Origin: Altimarinus sp964500515
GTDB taxonomy: Bacteria; Patescibacteriota; Gracilibacteria; BD1-5; UBA6164
NCBI GenBank assembly: GCA_964500515.1
Contig: CAZCNE010000008.1
Span: 1-54,452, forward strand
Direction: 5' to 3'
Length of the DNA stretch: 54,452 nt
The notes below the pieces were generated by a model, which did no database searches, was not told the origin of the DNA, and worked only from the letters and a program-made list of their open reading frames with translations. Both the position numbers and the translations under genes were made by a program. Positions 20,724 to 33,200 of the stretch are shown here, piece after piece. How positions within the stretch are numbered: position 1 is the stretch's first letter; each line of letters starts with the position of its first letter.

Positions 20724-22493
20724 ATGAATAAATTAGTTTTACATATAAAAACTGTATTTTGAGAAATACTAAAAAATATTTATTGACTTGAGATTAATTT
20801 AGAAGAATTAATTGTAGAAATTCCTCCAAAAAAAGAAATGTGAGATTATACATTTTCTACTTTTTTACTTGCAAAAAACTTAAAAAAAAGTCCTGTTGAA
20901 ATTTGACAAGAAATTATAGATTGTGTTGAAAAAAATAAAGAAAAATATAATATTTTTTCAAATTTAGAACTAGCTTGACCTCATCTAAATTTCAGATTAG
21001 ATAAAGATATTTTTTCAAAAATTTTTATAGATAATTCAAAAGATTTTATAGAAAATAAAATTTATTCTCAAGAAATAGTGATTGTTGATTATGTATGAAT
21101 AAATGTTTGAAAACCCTTACATATTGGGCATATTTGTCCATCTTTACAATGACAATTTTTGGTAAATATCTATAAAAAACTTTGAGCAAAAGTAATTTGA
21201 GATACTCATATTTGAGATTGGGGAATTATTTTTGGGAAATTGATTCTTGCTTATAAACTTTGGTGAGATGAAAAAAAATTAAAAGAAAATGCTGTTAATC
21301 ATTTATTTGAATTGTATGTAAAAATTTCAAATGAAGTAGAAAAAGAAGAAAATTTGGAAGAACAATTTCGTCAAGAATTTAAAAAATTATCTTTATGAGA
21401 TAAAGATTCTATAGAATTATGGAAAGAATTTACAAGACATAGCATAGATTCTATGCAAGTTCAACTTGATAGATTATGAATCAAAGCGGATTACAATATA
21501 TGAGAAAGTTTTTATGAATGATTAAACTTACCAAAAATGGAAGATTATCCAGATTTGAAATGGAATATGAAAGAAATTGTGGAAGAATTGACAGAAAAAT
21601 GAATTGCAACAAAAAACACAGATTCTTCTGTTTGAGTTATTTTTCCAGATGAAACAAAACTTCCAAGTTGCGTACTTCAAAAAAGAGATTGAACTCATGG
21701 TTATCTCGCTTCAGATTTGGCTTGTATAAAGTATAGAATGGATAATTGGAATCCGATTAAAATCTTGTATTCTATTGATGTAAGACAACAATTACATTTT
21801 AAGCAAGTTTTTGAAATATCAAAAATGGCTTGATGGCTTGATAAAAATACAGAACTTTTTCATGCTTATTTTTGATTTATAAGTTTAAAAGATTGAGCAA
21901 TTAGTACTCGTAAATGAAGAATAATTAAACTTGATGCTTTGCTTGATGAAGCAGAAAATAGAGCAAAAAATATAATTTTGGAAAAAAGAGAAGATTTTAA
22001 TGAGAATGAACTTAACAATCTTGCAAAAATAGTTTGAATTTGAGCAATAAAATATGGATATTTAAGTAAAAATAGAACTATAGATACAATTTTTGATTGG
22101 GATGAATTTATGAGTTTTGAATGAAATAGTTGACCGTATATTCAGTATACTTATGTTAGAGCAAAACAAATTTTAAAAAATTGAGATTTTGATTTTACAA
22201 ATTTAGAAAATTTAAGCTCTTTTGATTTTGATGAAGAAATAGATTTAGCTAAAGAATTATTTAATTATAAAAACATTTTGATAGAAGCATCTCAAAGTTA
22301 TAACGCTCATATTGTTTGTAATTATATTTACAATATAACAAAAAAATTTAATACATTTTACAATAAAGTTCATATAATTAGTGAAGAAAACAAGGAAAAA
22401 AGAAATTTAAAATTATTACTTGTTTATAAATTTAGTGAAATTTTGAAAGATGCATTTCAGATTTTGGGTATAGAAATGCCAGAAAGGATGTAA
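20724..22493 (+). CDS. argS: Arginyl-tRNA synthetase
   Basis: A 589-aa class I synthetase, normal length. The N-terminal Add1 domain includes EIPPKKEMGDYTFSTFLLAK. The HIGH motif is NVGKPLHIGHICPSLQG near residue 132, and DTHIGDWGIIFGKLI follows. The KMSKS-equivalent of ArgRS is AISTRKGRIIKLDALLDEA near 394. The C-terminal DALR anticodon-binding domain ends with the family's LGIEMPERM. Charges tRNA-Arg in the cytoplasm. Stands alone, followed after 103 bp by the insert-bearing methyltransferase gene. Confidence 0.97.
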
Positions 22494-22596
22494 AGAGTTG
22501 ATTAAATGAATAAGCGATGAAAAGATGAAATGAAAAAATGTGAATATCCTGGAATAATCTGATTTTTTTAAAAATTATATTATTTTATAAATTTAA

Positions 22597-24288
22597 ATGA
22601 CAAGTACTAATTACGATAATTTTTCAAAAACATTTTCAAACTCTAGGCTTAATATGAAATGGGAAGAAATAGAGTATTTTTTGGATTATTTAGTAAAAAG
22701 AGAACAAAATCCCCCTAGCCCCCTTTATCAAGGAGGAATAGAGCAGAATCTTCCTAACCCTCCTTCGACAAGCTCAGGACAGGCTCTTTATCAAGGGGGG
22801 ATAGAACAAAAACCCCCTAGCCCCCTTTATCAAGGGGGAACAGAGCTTGAGGCCCCCTTGATAAAGGGGGAAGCGAACGAAGTGAGCAGGGGGATTTCTG
22901 ATAACAGAGTACTAAATATTTTAGATGTATGATGTGGAAATGGAAGACTTTTAAGTCACTTGGTATGAATAAATAATTTCCCTTTGATAAAGGGGGAAGC
23001 GAACGAAGTGAGCAGGGGGATTTCTGAGAGCTGAGAGCTGAGAGCTGAAAACTGAAAGCTTTTAACTCTGAACTATTTATGAATAGATTCATCATCTTGA
23101 CTTATAAATGAGGCAAAAAAACTTCATCCAAACTATGATTTTTTAGTTTTGGATATGAAAGATTTAGATAAAATAGTACAAAATCCTCCTACCTCCCTTT
23201 GTCAAGGGGGAACAGAGCAGAATCTTCCTAACCATCCTTCGACAAGCTCAGGACAGGCTCTTTATCAAGGTAGGACAGAACAAAACCCCCCTACCCCCCT
23301 TTACAAAGGGGGAATAGAGCAGAATTCTCCTAATCCTCTTTGACAAGAGGGAAACGAACTTGAGGCCCCCTTGATAAAGGGGGAGGCGAACGAAGTGAGC
23401 AGGGGGATTTTGGAAGAAAATATAAATAAATATATACCATATAATCTAAAACTAAAAGAAAAATCAAGAGAATTAAGAAAAAATATGACAAAATCAGAGA
23501 AAAAAATACGGTATGAATTTTTAAAAAAAATAGATGAAAAAGTTTTAAGACAAAAACCTTTGTTGGATTATATAGTAGATTTTTATATTCCATCCATCTG
23601 ATTGGTAATTGAGATTGATTGAGATTCACATTTCCAAGCAGATTATTTAAAATATGAAGAAAAAAGAACAAAAGATCTAGAAAAATATTGATTAGAAATA
23701 ATAAGATTTACAAATATTGAGGTTTATGATAATTTTGAATGAGTTTGTGAAAATATTCTTGATAAAATAAGAAGTAAACAAAATTTACAAATGGGACAAG
23801 AAAAAAATCCCCCTAGCCCCATTTACAAAGGGGGAATAGGATTAGAGGCCCCCTTGATAAAGGGGGAAGCGAACGAAGTGAGCAGGGGGATTTCTGAGAA
23901 CTGAGAGCTAAAAATAAAAAACTCTAAACTCTTTAATTATATTTTTTTTATAGCATCTTTTCATCATCTTGAAAATTTAGAAGAAAGATTGGAAGTTTTA
24001 ACTCAAACAAAAAAATTACTTAAAAAGTGATGAATTATTTTTATGACAAATTGGGATTTACAAAGTGAATTAAATATACAAAAATATAAATCTTCAATAA
24101 TCAAAAACTCAAAAAATCAGTTTTGAAGTCAAGATTATAGCATCAAAATAGGAAAATACAATAGATTTTATCATAGTTTTTCTTTGAAAGAACTAGAATT
24201 TTTATTTCAAAAATCATGATTTCAAATTATAGAAAATAGGCTTTTTGAAAATAAAAAAAATATAGTTTCTATAATTATTAGCGTTTAG
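22597..24288 (+). CDS. Class I SAM methyltransferase interrupted in frame by repeat/DUF559 inserts
   Basis: A single 563-aa open frame. Host parts: NMKWEEIEYFLDYLVK (residues 24-36), motif I NILDVGCGNGRLLSHL near 107, YLGIDSSSGLINEAKK after 156, DFLVLDMKDLDKI ending at 194, then FFIASFHHLENLEERLE, LLKKGGIIFMTN and a C-terminal LKELEFLFQKSGFQII. Put together these make an ordinary methyltransferase of about 227 aa, of the type acting on small molecules or tRNA. Three G+C-rich inserts interrupt it: residues 37-100, 128-155 and 195-438. The third contains a DUF559 endonuclease domain (280-398). All inserts keep the frame and fall between core strands and helices. Whether the product folds as one protein is unknown. 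A terminator follows the stop. Confidence 0.85.
22707..22897. repeat. In-frame palindromic insert 1 in methyltransferase gene
   Basis: The insert opens with AAATCCCCCTAGCCCCC, ends with GCAGGGGGATTT in inverted orientation, and contains three CCCCCTTTATCAAGGGGG-type palindromes plus the spacer TCGACAAGCTCAGGACAGG. It encodes repeats such as NPPSPLYQGGIEQ and APLIKGEANEVSRGI. It is far richer in G+C than the flanking gene. Confidence 0.9.
22978..23060. repeat. In-frame palindromic insert 2 in methyltransferase gene
   Basis: A half-element: TCCCTTTGATAAAGGGGGAAG, GCGAACGAAGTGAGCAGGGGG, then a GAGAGCT-type tandem tail (four imperfect copies) encoding SESGELRAENGKL with two TGA glycines. It sits between motif I and the second beta strand of the methyltransferase fold. 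Confidence 0.85.
23180..23430. repeat. In-frame insert 3, left repeat block before DUF559
   Basis: It begins AAAATCCTCCTACCTCCC, contains four palindromic units with the TCAGGACAGGCTC spacer, and ends CCCCCTTGATAAAGGGGG, GCGAACGAAGTGAGC, AGGGGGATTT, immediately before the DUF559 coding segment. Confidence 0.9.
23434..23790 (+). mobile_element. DUF559 (Vsr-like) endonuclease domain inside the methyltransferase frame
   Basis: About 119 codons without a start of their own, reading IPYNLKLKEKSRELRKNMTK and then RYEFLKKIDEKVLRQKPLLDY, IVDFYIPSIGLVIEIDGDSH, YEEKRTKDLEKYGLEIIRF. These are the features of DUF559/COG2852: LRxxMTxxEkxly, the RQKP strand, the DF...LVIEIDGxxH catalytic core of a PD-(D/E)XK/Vsr-type nuclease and the ERDxxLxxxG helix. 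Catalytic Asp, Glu and His-type positions are present. The copy at 41228-41584 is about 70 percent identical by eye. It is bounded by AGGGGGATTT on the left and AAATCCCCCT on the right. Confidence 0.85.
23804..23910. repeat. In-frame insert 3, right repeat block after DUF559
   Basis: AAATCCCCCTAGCCCC, TTTACAAAGGGGG, CCCCCTTGATAAAGGGGG and GCGAACGAAGTGAGCAGGGGG, closing with the GAGAACTGAGAGCT tail. Its first half is the inverted counterpart of the end of the left block. Confidence 0.9.
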
Positions 24289-24296
24289 TTATTTTT

Positions 24297-24325
24297 GAAG
24301 AACAGTTTAAAACTGTTTTTTTTCT
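24297..24325 (+). terminator. Terminator after the methyltransferase gene
   Basis: AACAGTTT pairs with AAACTGTT, followed by a T run. Confidence 0.8.
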
Positions 24326-24439
24326 TATAAAATATAAAAGTTGTCAAATATTTGCATTACTCACTTTTATATGGTTAAATATTAATATAGTTTTAAAAAT
24401 AAAAACAAATTTATATTTTAATTTATAATTATAATAAAA

Positions 24440-25870
24440 ATGGCTTGAAATACCTCCCCTGAATCAAAGACTCTAGATTTAAATAAGGATAAATATGATA
24501 ATTTAGGTAAACTTTCTGAAGAGTATAATAAACTTTTGGAATACAAATGAGAACAAATAGTTCAAATTAGTAGAGAAAATTTATCAAAACTTGCAAGCGC
24601 ATTAAATGTAAGTGATCCTAAATTAAGACCAGTACTAAATGCATTAAGAAAGAAGCAATTAGAAAAACATGTAAAAGATTCTTATGAAAATAATGCAAAA
24701 ATATTAGGTGCTTTGGAAGAATTTAAGGATGCAAGTTTTGATAAAAAAACAAATTCACCAGTTTGATCAGTAAGAGCTATTTTTGCAATACAAGCAGCAC
24801 TGGAGGAGTTATGATTTCCTCCAGATGGATGAGTTGATTGATTTTTTTGAGAAAAAACAAAAGACAAAATATTTGAATTTCAAAAAAATTATAATAATTG
24901 AAAAAACGATGAAGAAAAAATTGAAGAAGATTGATTTCCATGACCTGAAGTAATAAAAGCTTTGATAGAGGAAGTTAGTAAACTTGAAGTAGATGACTCA
25001 ATTGAAACACAAAATGAAGAAATTGATAAAGATATTAGAGGAAAAATTGTAAATACAAAAATTAGAATCAAATGAGTTGATGATGTTGTTCCTATTATGG
25101 ATTTAAATATTGAAGTTAAAGATTGAAATTTTATCATTGAATATTGAAAAAAAGTTTTAGAATTTAATAAAGATTGAAATTTTATAAAGGCTTATTGATA
25201 TAAAGAAGATTGAACATTATTTAATTTTTATAGTCAAGTTGAGTCATCAACAGGTGAAATATTTTTGACACTAGAAGAAGAAGCAGCAGCAACACCACCA
25301 GCAACAAACACAGCAGCAGATACATCACCAGCAGCACAAGCAGCAGAACAGACTGCAACACCAGTAGCAGTATAAACAGCAGAACAACAATCAGCAGAAA
25401 AAACACCTACTATAGAAATTAATAATGTAAAGACAAGCATTGACGATTTTAAAGGCAAAAATGAACAAGGAAAACAAGAGTTTATTAAAAGTTTTGCAGA
25501 TAATGGTATTACTTTTGAACAAGCAAAACCATTTTTAGAAGAGTGAATGAAGTCAAATGATCAAAAGACAAAGAAAGCTGTAATTTCTATACTTTCAGAC
25601 TTAGAATTTACTTTTGCACAAGCAAAAGAGTTTTTAAAAACTTGAATAGAAACCTGAAATGATAATACAAAAATCGAAGTTATCTATGAACTTGCTGAAC
25701 TTTGAGTTACTTTTAGAGATGCTAAAGATTTTTTAAAAATAATTGATAATAAACATTTTGATTCAAATTGGATTAATAAAATAAATGGTGAAGGAAATAG
25801 AACAAAATTTAAGTTTAGAGATACTGAATTTGAATGGATTGTTGTTAGAACTAATTTAAGAAATGAGTAA
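24440..25870 (+). pseudogene. Peptidoglycan-binding protein with an in-frame TAA
   Basis: The first part (24440-25375, 311 aa) has a helical start and a PG_binding_1 domain near residues 110-175 (IQAALEELGFPPDGGVDGFF, KIFEFQKNYN, DGFPGPEVIKAL). A beta-rich segment with GNFI repeats follows, then a stretch of Ala/Thr/Pro encoded almost only by GCA/ACA/CCA. In that linker TAA (25373-25375) stands where the repeat pattern would have CAA. The frame stays open for another 165 codons holding three about 30-aa repeats (ITFEQAKPFLEEGMKSND, FTFAQAKEFLKTGIETGN, VTFRDAKDFLKIIDN) to TAA at 25868. Either a recent nonsense mutation made a shorter linker-ended protein, or the stop is bypassed. No signal peptide. 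First gene of the large plus-strand block. Confidence 0.6.
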
Positions 25871-25915
25871 ATAATTAAAATTATTAGACTTGAATAAGGC
25901 ATATTATAAATATTC

Positions 25916-25948
25916 AAACACCGGTGTTCAAAGAACACCGGTGTTTTA
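25916..25948 (+). terminator. Strong terminator
   Basis: A G+C-rich hairpin made of two copies of ACACCGGTGT: AAACACCGGTGTTC pairs with GAACACCGGTGTTT around AAA and is followed by a short T run. Confidence 0.85.
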
Positions 25949-25971
25949 AATTTGTTTAGAGAATAAGAACC

Positions 25972-26043
25972 AAATCTCCCTAACCCCCTTTTTCAAGGGG
26001 GACTAGAACAAAATCCCCCTACCCCCTTTAGAAAGGGGGAATA
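25972..26043. repeat. Intergenic copies of the CCCCCT palindromic repeat
   Basis: Two units, CTCCCTAACCCCC-TTTTTCAAGGGGG and AAATCCCCCTACCCCC-TTTAGAAAGGGGG, lie between the terminator and the next gene. The same family occurs in frame inside the methyltransferase and tatD genes, so insertion is not limited to coding DNA. Confidence 0.85.
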
Positions 26044-26146
26044 AAATAAAAATTATATATATTTAACTTTACTTTTTTATTAGATATTTGCACATATAAA
26101 AATTTTGTGTTAAAATTAATTAAGTACTAATTACACACATATATAT

Positions 26147-29100
26147 ATGTTTAAATATTATAAAAATCTTTTTAAATACCAAAAAAATTACCTAGTAAAT
26201 GGGGAACCAAGAGGGGGTCAAGTTGAAACACCAAAAACTATTAGAAAATTCGAAGGATGGGAAAAATCAAGAAACTTAGTTGCTTGACTATATATGACAA
26301 ATAATCTTCAAGAAAAAAAGTATGAAGTTTTTGTAAGACCAAGTAAAAATTGATCTTGACTTTTAGATATAAAAATTGATGATAATTTTTGAAATCCTAT
26401 AATTTTTTGAGTTCCACCAGAACAAGCACAAAATGCAGTTAATGAATTTATGAAACTTGATTTAACAACTATTCTTGATAAAGAAATAGTTTGGAGAAAT
26501 TCTAGAATAGAATTAGTTGCTTTAAGTGAAAATATAAATAATTTAAGTTTAGAAAAAATATTGCATTATAAAAATCAGTTTGATGGAATTATGCGAGATG
26601 GAAAGATTTCTTCAGAAGAACTTGATAATATAAATTATCAAGATTTAAAAAATGTATTAAGTCAAGCTTTTAGTCATGATAATTATTCAAAATACTTTAA
26701 TGAACAAAAAATTAGTTTATTAAATTCTATTGATCATACAATTGTTTGATATAGAAATATTAATAAAAAAAGTAATAATTCCATAATTAATAATAAGTTT
26801 GAAGATCTAATTAAGTTTAGACATAGATTATTGGATTCTGTAGTTTTAGGATGAATAGGTTTAGCAGAATCTCTTGAAAATATGACCTTGCAACAGCTTC
26901 TTGAGCAATACAATACTCAAGATGAATGAATTAGATACCTAGCTTTGCAAAAAATAATTGATAAATTTGTTACAGGAAAACAAAATTTTTTAGCTTATTG
27001 AAATAGCTGAGAAATAGTAATAAAAGCTTCAAGAATAAAAAATTGAAAAAAAGAAGTATGAGAAGCAAATGACAATGATTCACAAAATATACTTTCTAGG
27101 GTTACGCAAGAAGATTTGAAATGAATTATGTTGAGAGATATAATAAAAAGTTTATGAATAAATATATGAAAAGAAAATGTAAATTATCAACTTGTTATTT
27201 GAAAAATTTTGGAGAAATATAATATAGATTGATTTGTTGCTTTGGACTTGATAAATAGACCAGAAGAATTAAAAAAAGCTATAAAACAAAAATTAGAACA
27301 AACTGATGATATAAATACAATAAGAGATTTGAGCTTTGTTTTGGATTATATAAATAATCAAAAATCTTATCCAGAAAAATTGATTCAAGAATCAGCAGCA
27401 AAATCTCTATTAACATGAAGTAAGTATGATCCGACTACAGGAGAATGACTTGATAGATTAAAAGAAGCTGCAAAAAATTGAAAATTTATAAAAACTGTTT
27501 TTGATGATATTAGAAGTTCCTATGGTGGAGCCACTTGAGCTTTGATTATGGTTTGAACTATTATATGACTTTTTGTACCAAAATGGAGAAAATATGCTAT
27601 TTGATCAATATTGCTTCAAATTCTTGGTCCAGCTGCTGAAGAACTTTCACATAAATGGTTATGAGATTGACTTATAAAAGATCTTTTTGAACAAAATGAA
27701 ACTTCTCAATCATCTTGAAGTTCACAAAACACTGCAAGCTCATCAAATTCTTGATTTGAAGTACAAAATACAAGAGATATAGATTTCATTGTTTTACATT
27801 TGCCTGAAAATTACTCAAAAATATATAATAAAATGTATAGGGAAAATCTGAAAAAAGCGCCAGAAGAAAGAATCTATGAATGAGATTTTGCTCAAATTTA
27901 TGCTCAATTAGCACAAAATATGAGTGTAAAAAATATGACAATAGAAAATGTACAAGATGGCATAAATAGTTGAAAACCAATAGATGAAATACTTTGAGAT
28001 GCAAATATGCCTAAAAAATATCAAGAAAATTTGATAAAAAGTAAATCATGACAAAAAATTTCAAATGAAAGAAGGATATACGAAAAAGATGTAGAAAAAT
28101 TTATGAGATTACTTTTATCAGTTTGAGAAGTAAGTAAAGATACAACAATTTGAGATTTATTTGCTGAATGAAAAGATGAAATTAATTACATGAATGAAGA
28201 AGTATTTCAAGCAGAAAATACCGAAATATATACATTTGTTTCTCAGATTTCTTTTTGAGAAGCAAGATGAGAAGTAGAAAAAGTACTTTCAGAAACACAA
28301 GGTTTTATTGTAAGTAATGACACAAATGAAAATAAAAAAGTAAAAGTAAATGAGATTATAGAAAAATTAAAATTATTACAAAACACATATTCTTCAGAAG
28401 GAGAAAAAATTTGAGCAATAATTAAAGTTTATGATGAAATTTGAATAAAACTTGATGTGCAGATAAGTTTTGATAAATGGAAAAATGAAGCGAATGATGC
28501 TTGAGAATTGGGTTCTTGAATGGAATTTTTAAATTGAGCAAAAGAAATATGGTCAAAAATGATTTGATTTTTTAAACTATCTTCTAGTTTAGCTTTGGAT
28601 AGTTTGAATTGAATAAATTTAGATGATTTAGAAAAATATATAGGTGAATGAAAAAATTTGCTAAAAAAAGATTGAATTAGTGAAAAGCAAAAAATTGAAA
28701 TAAATGAAATTATAAGAAAATTAAGAGAAAAAAAGTTGGCAGTTCTTAGGTTAAAGGATCGTAAAGAAAAAAAATCAATGAGTGAAAAAACAAAAAAAGA
28801 ATTCAGTCTTTTGATTAAAGAAAATATGGATGAATATAAAGATAAAATTAGTTGAATTGAGCTAAAAAACAAACCTGAACCTGAAAGTATGGATTCTTAT
28901 AAAGATTTATTTTTCAAAAACGCTCAAGATATAATATTTCTTCAAAGTATAGCTGATTCCTGAAGTGATTTAGCAAATAGTGCTAAGAGTGAATTGGATG
29001 CTTATAATAATGTAAATAATTGATTTATAGCTAATTTACAAAAATATATTAATTGAAAAAAAGGAGAACTTACAGAAATCAAGAATGGTGTATCAAGTTT

Positions 29101-30292
29101 AAGTTTGGAAAATATACAATCTAAAATAGAAAAATTTGAGATTATAGAAAAAGAATTTATAGGTGATTGATCATATGTAGAGTGATTTAAGGATTTTATA
29201 CAAAGTTTTTGATATGAAGATATACATGAGGATCCAAATAATTATAAAATTATCGATTTCCAAAATAGATATAATCAAGTTTTATGAACTACAATTGATT
29301 TAAAATGAAATGAGTTATATGAATATCTTACAAAAACTCAAGAAGTTATTTCTGATAAATTAACAAACTTAATTGATAGAGAGAATTTACCAACGGTTCC
29401 TGGTACTTTAGATGTTCAAAAAATACAAACTTTTATCACTTCAGCAATGGCTTATAAAAATAAAATAAGTAAATTTAAAGATTCTAATTCTCAATTAGTA
29501 AATAGTAAATTATCTGAATTAAATTGAAAAATTTGAGAATTGGAAGGGAAGTTTATAGAGTGATTAAATTCAACACCAGTAACTACACAAAATGATTTTG
29601 AAAATCAATTATCAAAAAATGCAAAATTAAGTGATTCATGGAAAAAAATAAGTGAAAGATTAAAAAAAGATTTGGGTTATGATTCAAAAGAATTTAATGA
29701 TGCTTATGAACAAAGTATCGCTGACTTATATATTTCTAGAATTTGAGGTATTCAAGATTTTGAAGATTTAGTTACTCTCAAGCAAAATTTTGAAAATTCT
29801 TCGTATAATGATATAAGTATGAAAAGTGATGTTGAAATAGCTTTTTCAGATAAAACTTTTAAGCTTTATACTAAAGAAATTGAAGAAGTTGTTGATATCA
29901 AAAAATTAATAGAAATTAAAAATAAATATGGAGTAAAAAGTAATTTTATTTTAAAGATTGTAAATAGTTATGTGTATAAAATAGAATCAGAAGAATATGC
30001 CAAGAAGTTTAGGGAAAGGATGATGGTGATGAGTTTTCATAATGTATATTCATATAAACAAGATCTGTTTACTAAATTTGATGGATTTACAAAAGATAAT
30101 GGATTAGCTTGAGAAATAAGTTTTGTATTTAGTGCTAAAATGAAAGATGTGTTTACTATTTTAGATAATTTAATAAATAATAATAATAAATTTAAAGAGT
30201 TAGATAATAATAAAAAAACAGAAATAAAAGATATAGTTAATAAAATGAAAAAAGAGTATGAAAATTATATTGAAACTTTATTATTTAATTAG
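26147..30292 (+). CDS. Giant protein of unknown function (1381 aa)
   Basis: No family recognised. Rich in Lys, Glu, Asn and Ile, mostly helical with coiled-coil-like stretches. Residues about 458-510 contain the only clear hydrophobic region (ATGALIMVGTIIGLFVPKW, AIGSILLQILGPAAEEL). An EF-hand-like segment DGKISSEELDNI lies near residue 160. A Ser/Asn-rich linker at about 520-540 separates two halves. No signal peptide; TGA glycines throughout. It stops 5 bp before the next giant gene, with which it probably shares a transcript. Possible promoter elements TTGCAC/TTAAAA lie near 26090-26120. Could be structural or a polymorphic effector; neither is shown. Confidence 0.85.
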
Positions 30293-30297
30293 TTTAG

Positions 30298-33200
30298 ATG
30301 GGTATAAATAATAATATAGAAGTAAATGGTAATAACTTTAGTGAAAAACTTACAGAATTAGAAAAAATATTACAAAAAAAAGAAAACTTAGTTTTAGCTA
30401 GATATATTATGATTTTAAGCGATTTTAGGAGTTTAGATATTCCAGAAGAAAAAAGAACAGAACTGTATGAATATATAGATAAAGCAATAAAAAATAGTTC
30501 AGATTTTGATTTGTTAAAATCTTATATACAAAAATTATATAAGATAAACGAAGAGTTTAATATTGAGGCTGAAAAAATACAAGCTGAAACTAGTAAAAAT
30601 TTACAAGGTGAAAGTAGTACAAATGTACAAAGTAATGATCATTCAAATATTGAAAAATTAATTGATAAATTAAAAAGTGATAATAATCTAATATATTATT
30701 CATCAATTTTTGTGGAATATAGGGAAAAGCTAGAATCTACAGAAATAACTGAAGATCAAAAAACAGAAATTTTAAAATTATTAAATGAGATTTATATTAA
30801 CAGAGAAAATCAACAAAAGATTTGAGAACTTCTTTGACAGATAAATGATATAATTGCTTGAAAAACACCAGAAAACCCAAAAAGTGATTGATGAAAAACA
30901 AATGCTGGAATAGCTTGAAAACCTTCTGTTAATAAAAAACCAGGAAAATCTGCTTCTTGGCTGTGAGGATGAGAAAGTATAAATGTAGTTTCAGAGATAG
31001 ATTTTGATTGAAATTATACAGTTGAGGAAATAAGGTGAAAAATAAATGAGTTAAAAAATGCTTTTGAATCTTGAGAAATTTGAAAAGAATTTAGTGAAGC
31101 AGAAATAAATATAATAATAGAAAGACTTGGAGAAACTTTAGAAAATTTAGAAGAACAAAAAGAAATATCATTAGCTAAGCTTGAAATAGTTTTTGATGAA
31201 ATGGCAAAAAATATAAAAGAAGAGTGAGGAAAATACTATATAGAACTTGATGTAGATGGAAAAAACATGAGAAAGGAATATAATTCAAGAGAAGATGCTT
31301 TAGAGGATATTAGGAAACTAAAATCACAATCAGAGTTTATGTTACAATCACTTTTAAGAAGTTCTATAGAATGAACATTAACTTGATTTGCAAATATATT
31401 GTGAATAATTTTACAACCACTAAGAAAAACAGTATTTAAGGCATATGAGTTATTTTGAAAAGAGTATCTAGATATTTTAGAATATACAAAAGATTCTTAT
31501 GCAAAAGTTATTAGAGCTGGTATCAGTGAAGATATAGATGTTGATTTTATAGATATTTTTAATCTCGCTTTTTCTTCTTTGCTTACACTATCTATTTGAT
31601 CTATATTTATCTGAACTCATATTTGAGCTTTTGAATCATTAAAAAGAAGAGTTTATGATGATTTTTATAAAACAAGAGATCAAAACAATAGAAATTATGT
31701 TTTAGAAGATTATGATAGAAATAGAGGTCCTAACTGAAGAGTAGAAATGTCAGGTAAAGATGTTGAAGATTACAAAGAATATCAACAAAGACAAAACTTA
31801 ATGGAATCTATAAAATCTAAACTTGAAACTATGGATCCATGAAGTCCAGAATACAAAAAGTTTGCAAAAAAAATAGCAAAATTGGAAAAATATAAATTAA
31901 ATAAAACTTCCACCTTTTATTATTTAGCTTATAAATATGTAGTTTATGAAAAAGATCCAATATGAAGTTTTGCAAATTCATTAAAAAATACTTTTCATAG
32001 ATGAGCTTTATATCCAATTGGACTAAGGCGACCATGGACAAAAAAAATAGATTCAGAATGACAAATTGTAAGGGATTCAAAATGAAATGCTAAAAAAGCG
32101 TTTAGAGTTCCGCTTGTTTTTCTACCAAAAATAGATGATCATCAAAGTCTATATAGTAAAACAATGGATCAACTAGATAAAGGAAATAAAAAACTTTTAA
32201 ATTGATTACATATGTTTTATCCTCATGCAAATATTTGAGTAAACTGAGAAGTTACTGGTGAAAACAAAGATACAAAATCAGAGAAATATAATCAAGTTTT
32301 AGATTATATTAAATCTAAAAATTATGATATGGCTAAACAAACTGAAATGATTACTAAGTTTGAAACATATATTTCAAATCTTTTATTTTTTCCAAAAACA
32401 CAAGAAAGGATAAATACAGATCTATACATTATTTTAAATACAGATTATTTAGAAGAACACAAGGCATTAAACATTATTGATAATAGAATAAGTGAAATTA
32501 GAAATGAATTTAAATTATTTTCTCCTAAAAAATTATCATCTCTTAGATTTTTTAAACTTTATGGTTGAGAATTAGCAAAACTAAATGATTTGAAAAAATT
32601 AATAAAAACAAGACAAATTTTACTTTCTGAAAGTGAATTAAATAGATTAATAAAAGGTTTTAGTAACTGAAAAAAATTTGCTAAAGCAAATTATGCTGAA
32701 AAAATAAAAAATATAAAAACAGAAATTGATAATTTTATAGATGAAATGTATGAAACTTGAAAAAACATTAATAATATAAAATTATCAATAGATAAGAATC
32801 TTTGAGATAGTTTAGAAAATTTTAAAAAGTCAGATTTTTGAAAATGATTATATTCACATATAGAATATATATTACCAAATAATCAAGAAAATATAGCAAG
32901 AAATGAATTAGAAAAATTTTTAGGAGAATTTTATGATTGAAAAATAGTTTTTTCTAGTGAAGAAGATTTTTATAAATGATTATCAAGAATAGTATTATGA
33001 AATGATTCATTAAATTCTTTTAATAAAACAGGTTTTGAAAATAAAATGAAATCAATATCAAGCTTTAAAATTTATGATTTTGTTAGTTGACAATGAATAG
33101 ATTTGAGTAAATGAGCTAATAATGAATTAATTAGATTGTATAAAGGTAATATAGATAGAGGTAAAATATATCAGTTTTTAAATGAATCACAAAATTCTTT

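Noticed and set aside
22707..23910. Repeat blocks considered as a CRISPR array
   Set aside because: The repeats are palindromic, vary in spacing, are translated in frame and share spacer sequences with each other; there are no unique spacers or cas genes.
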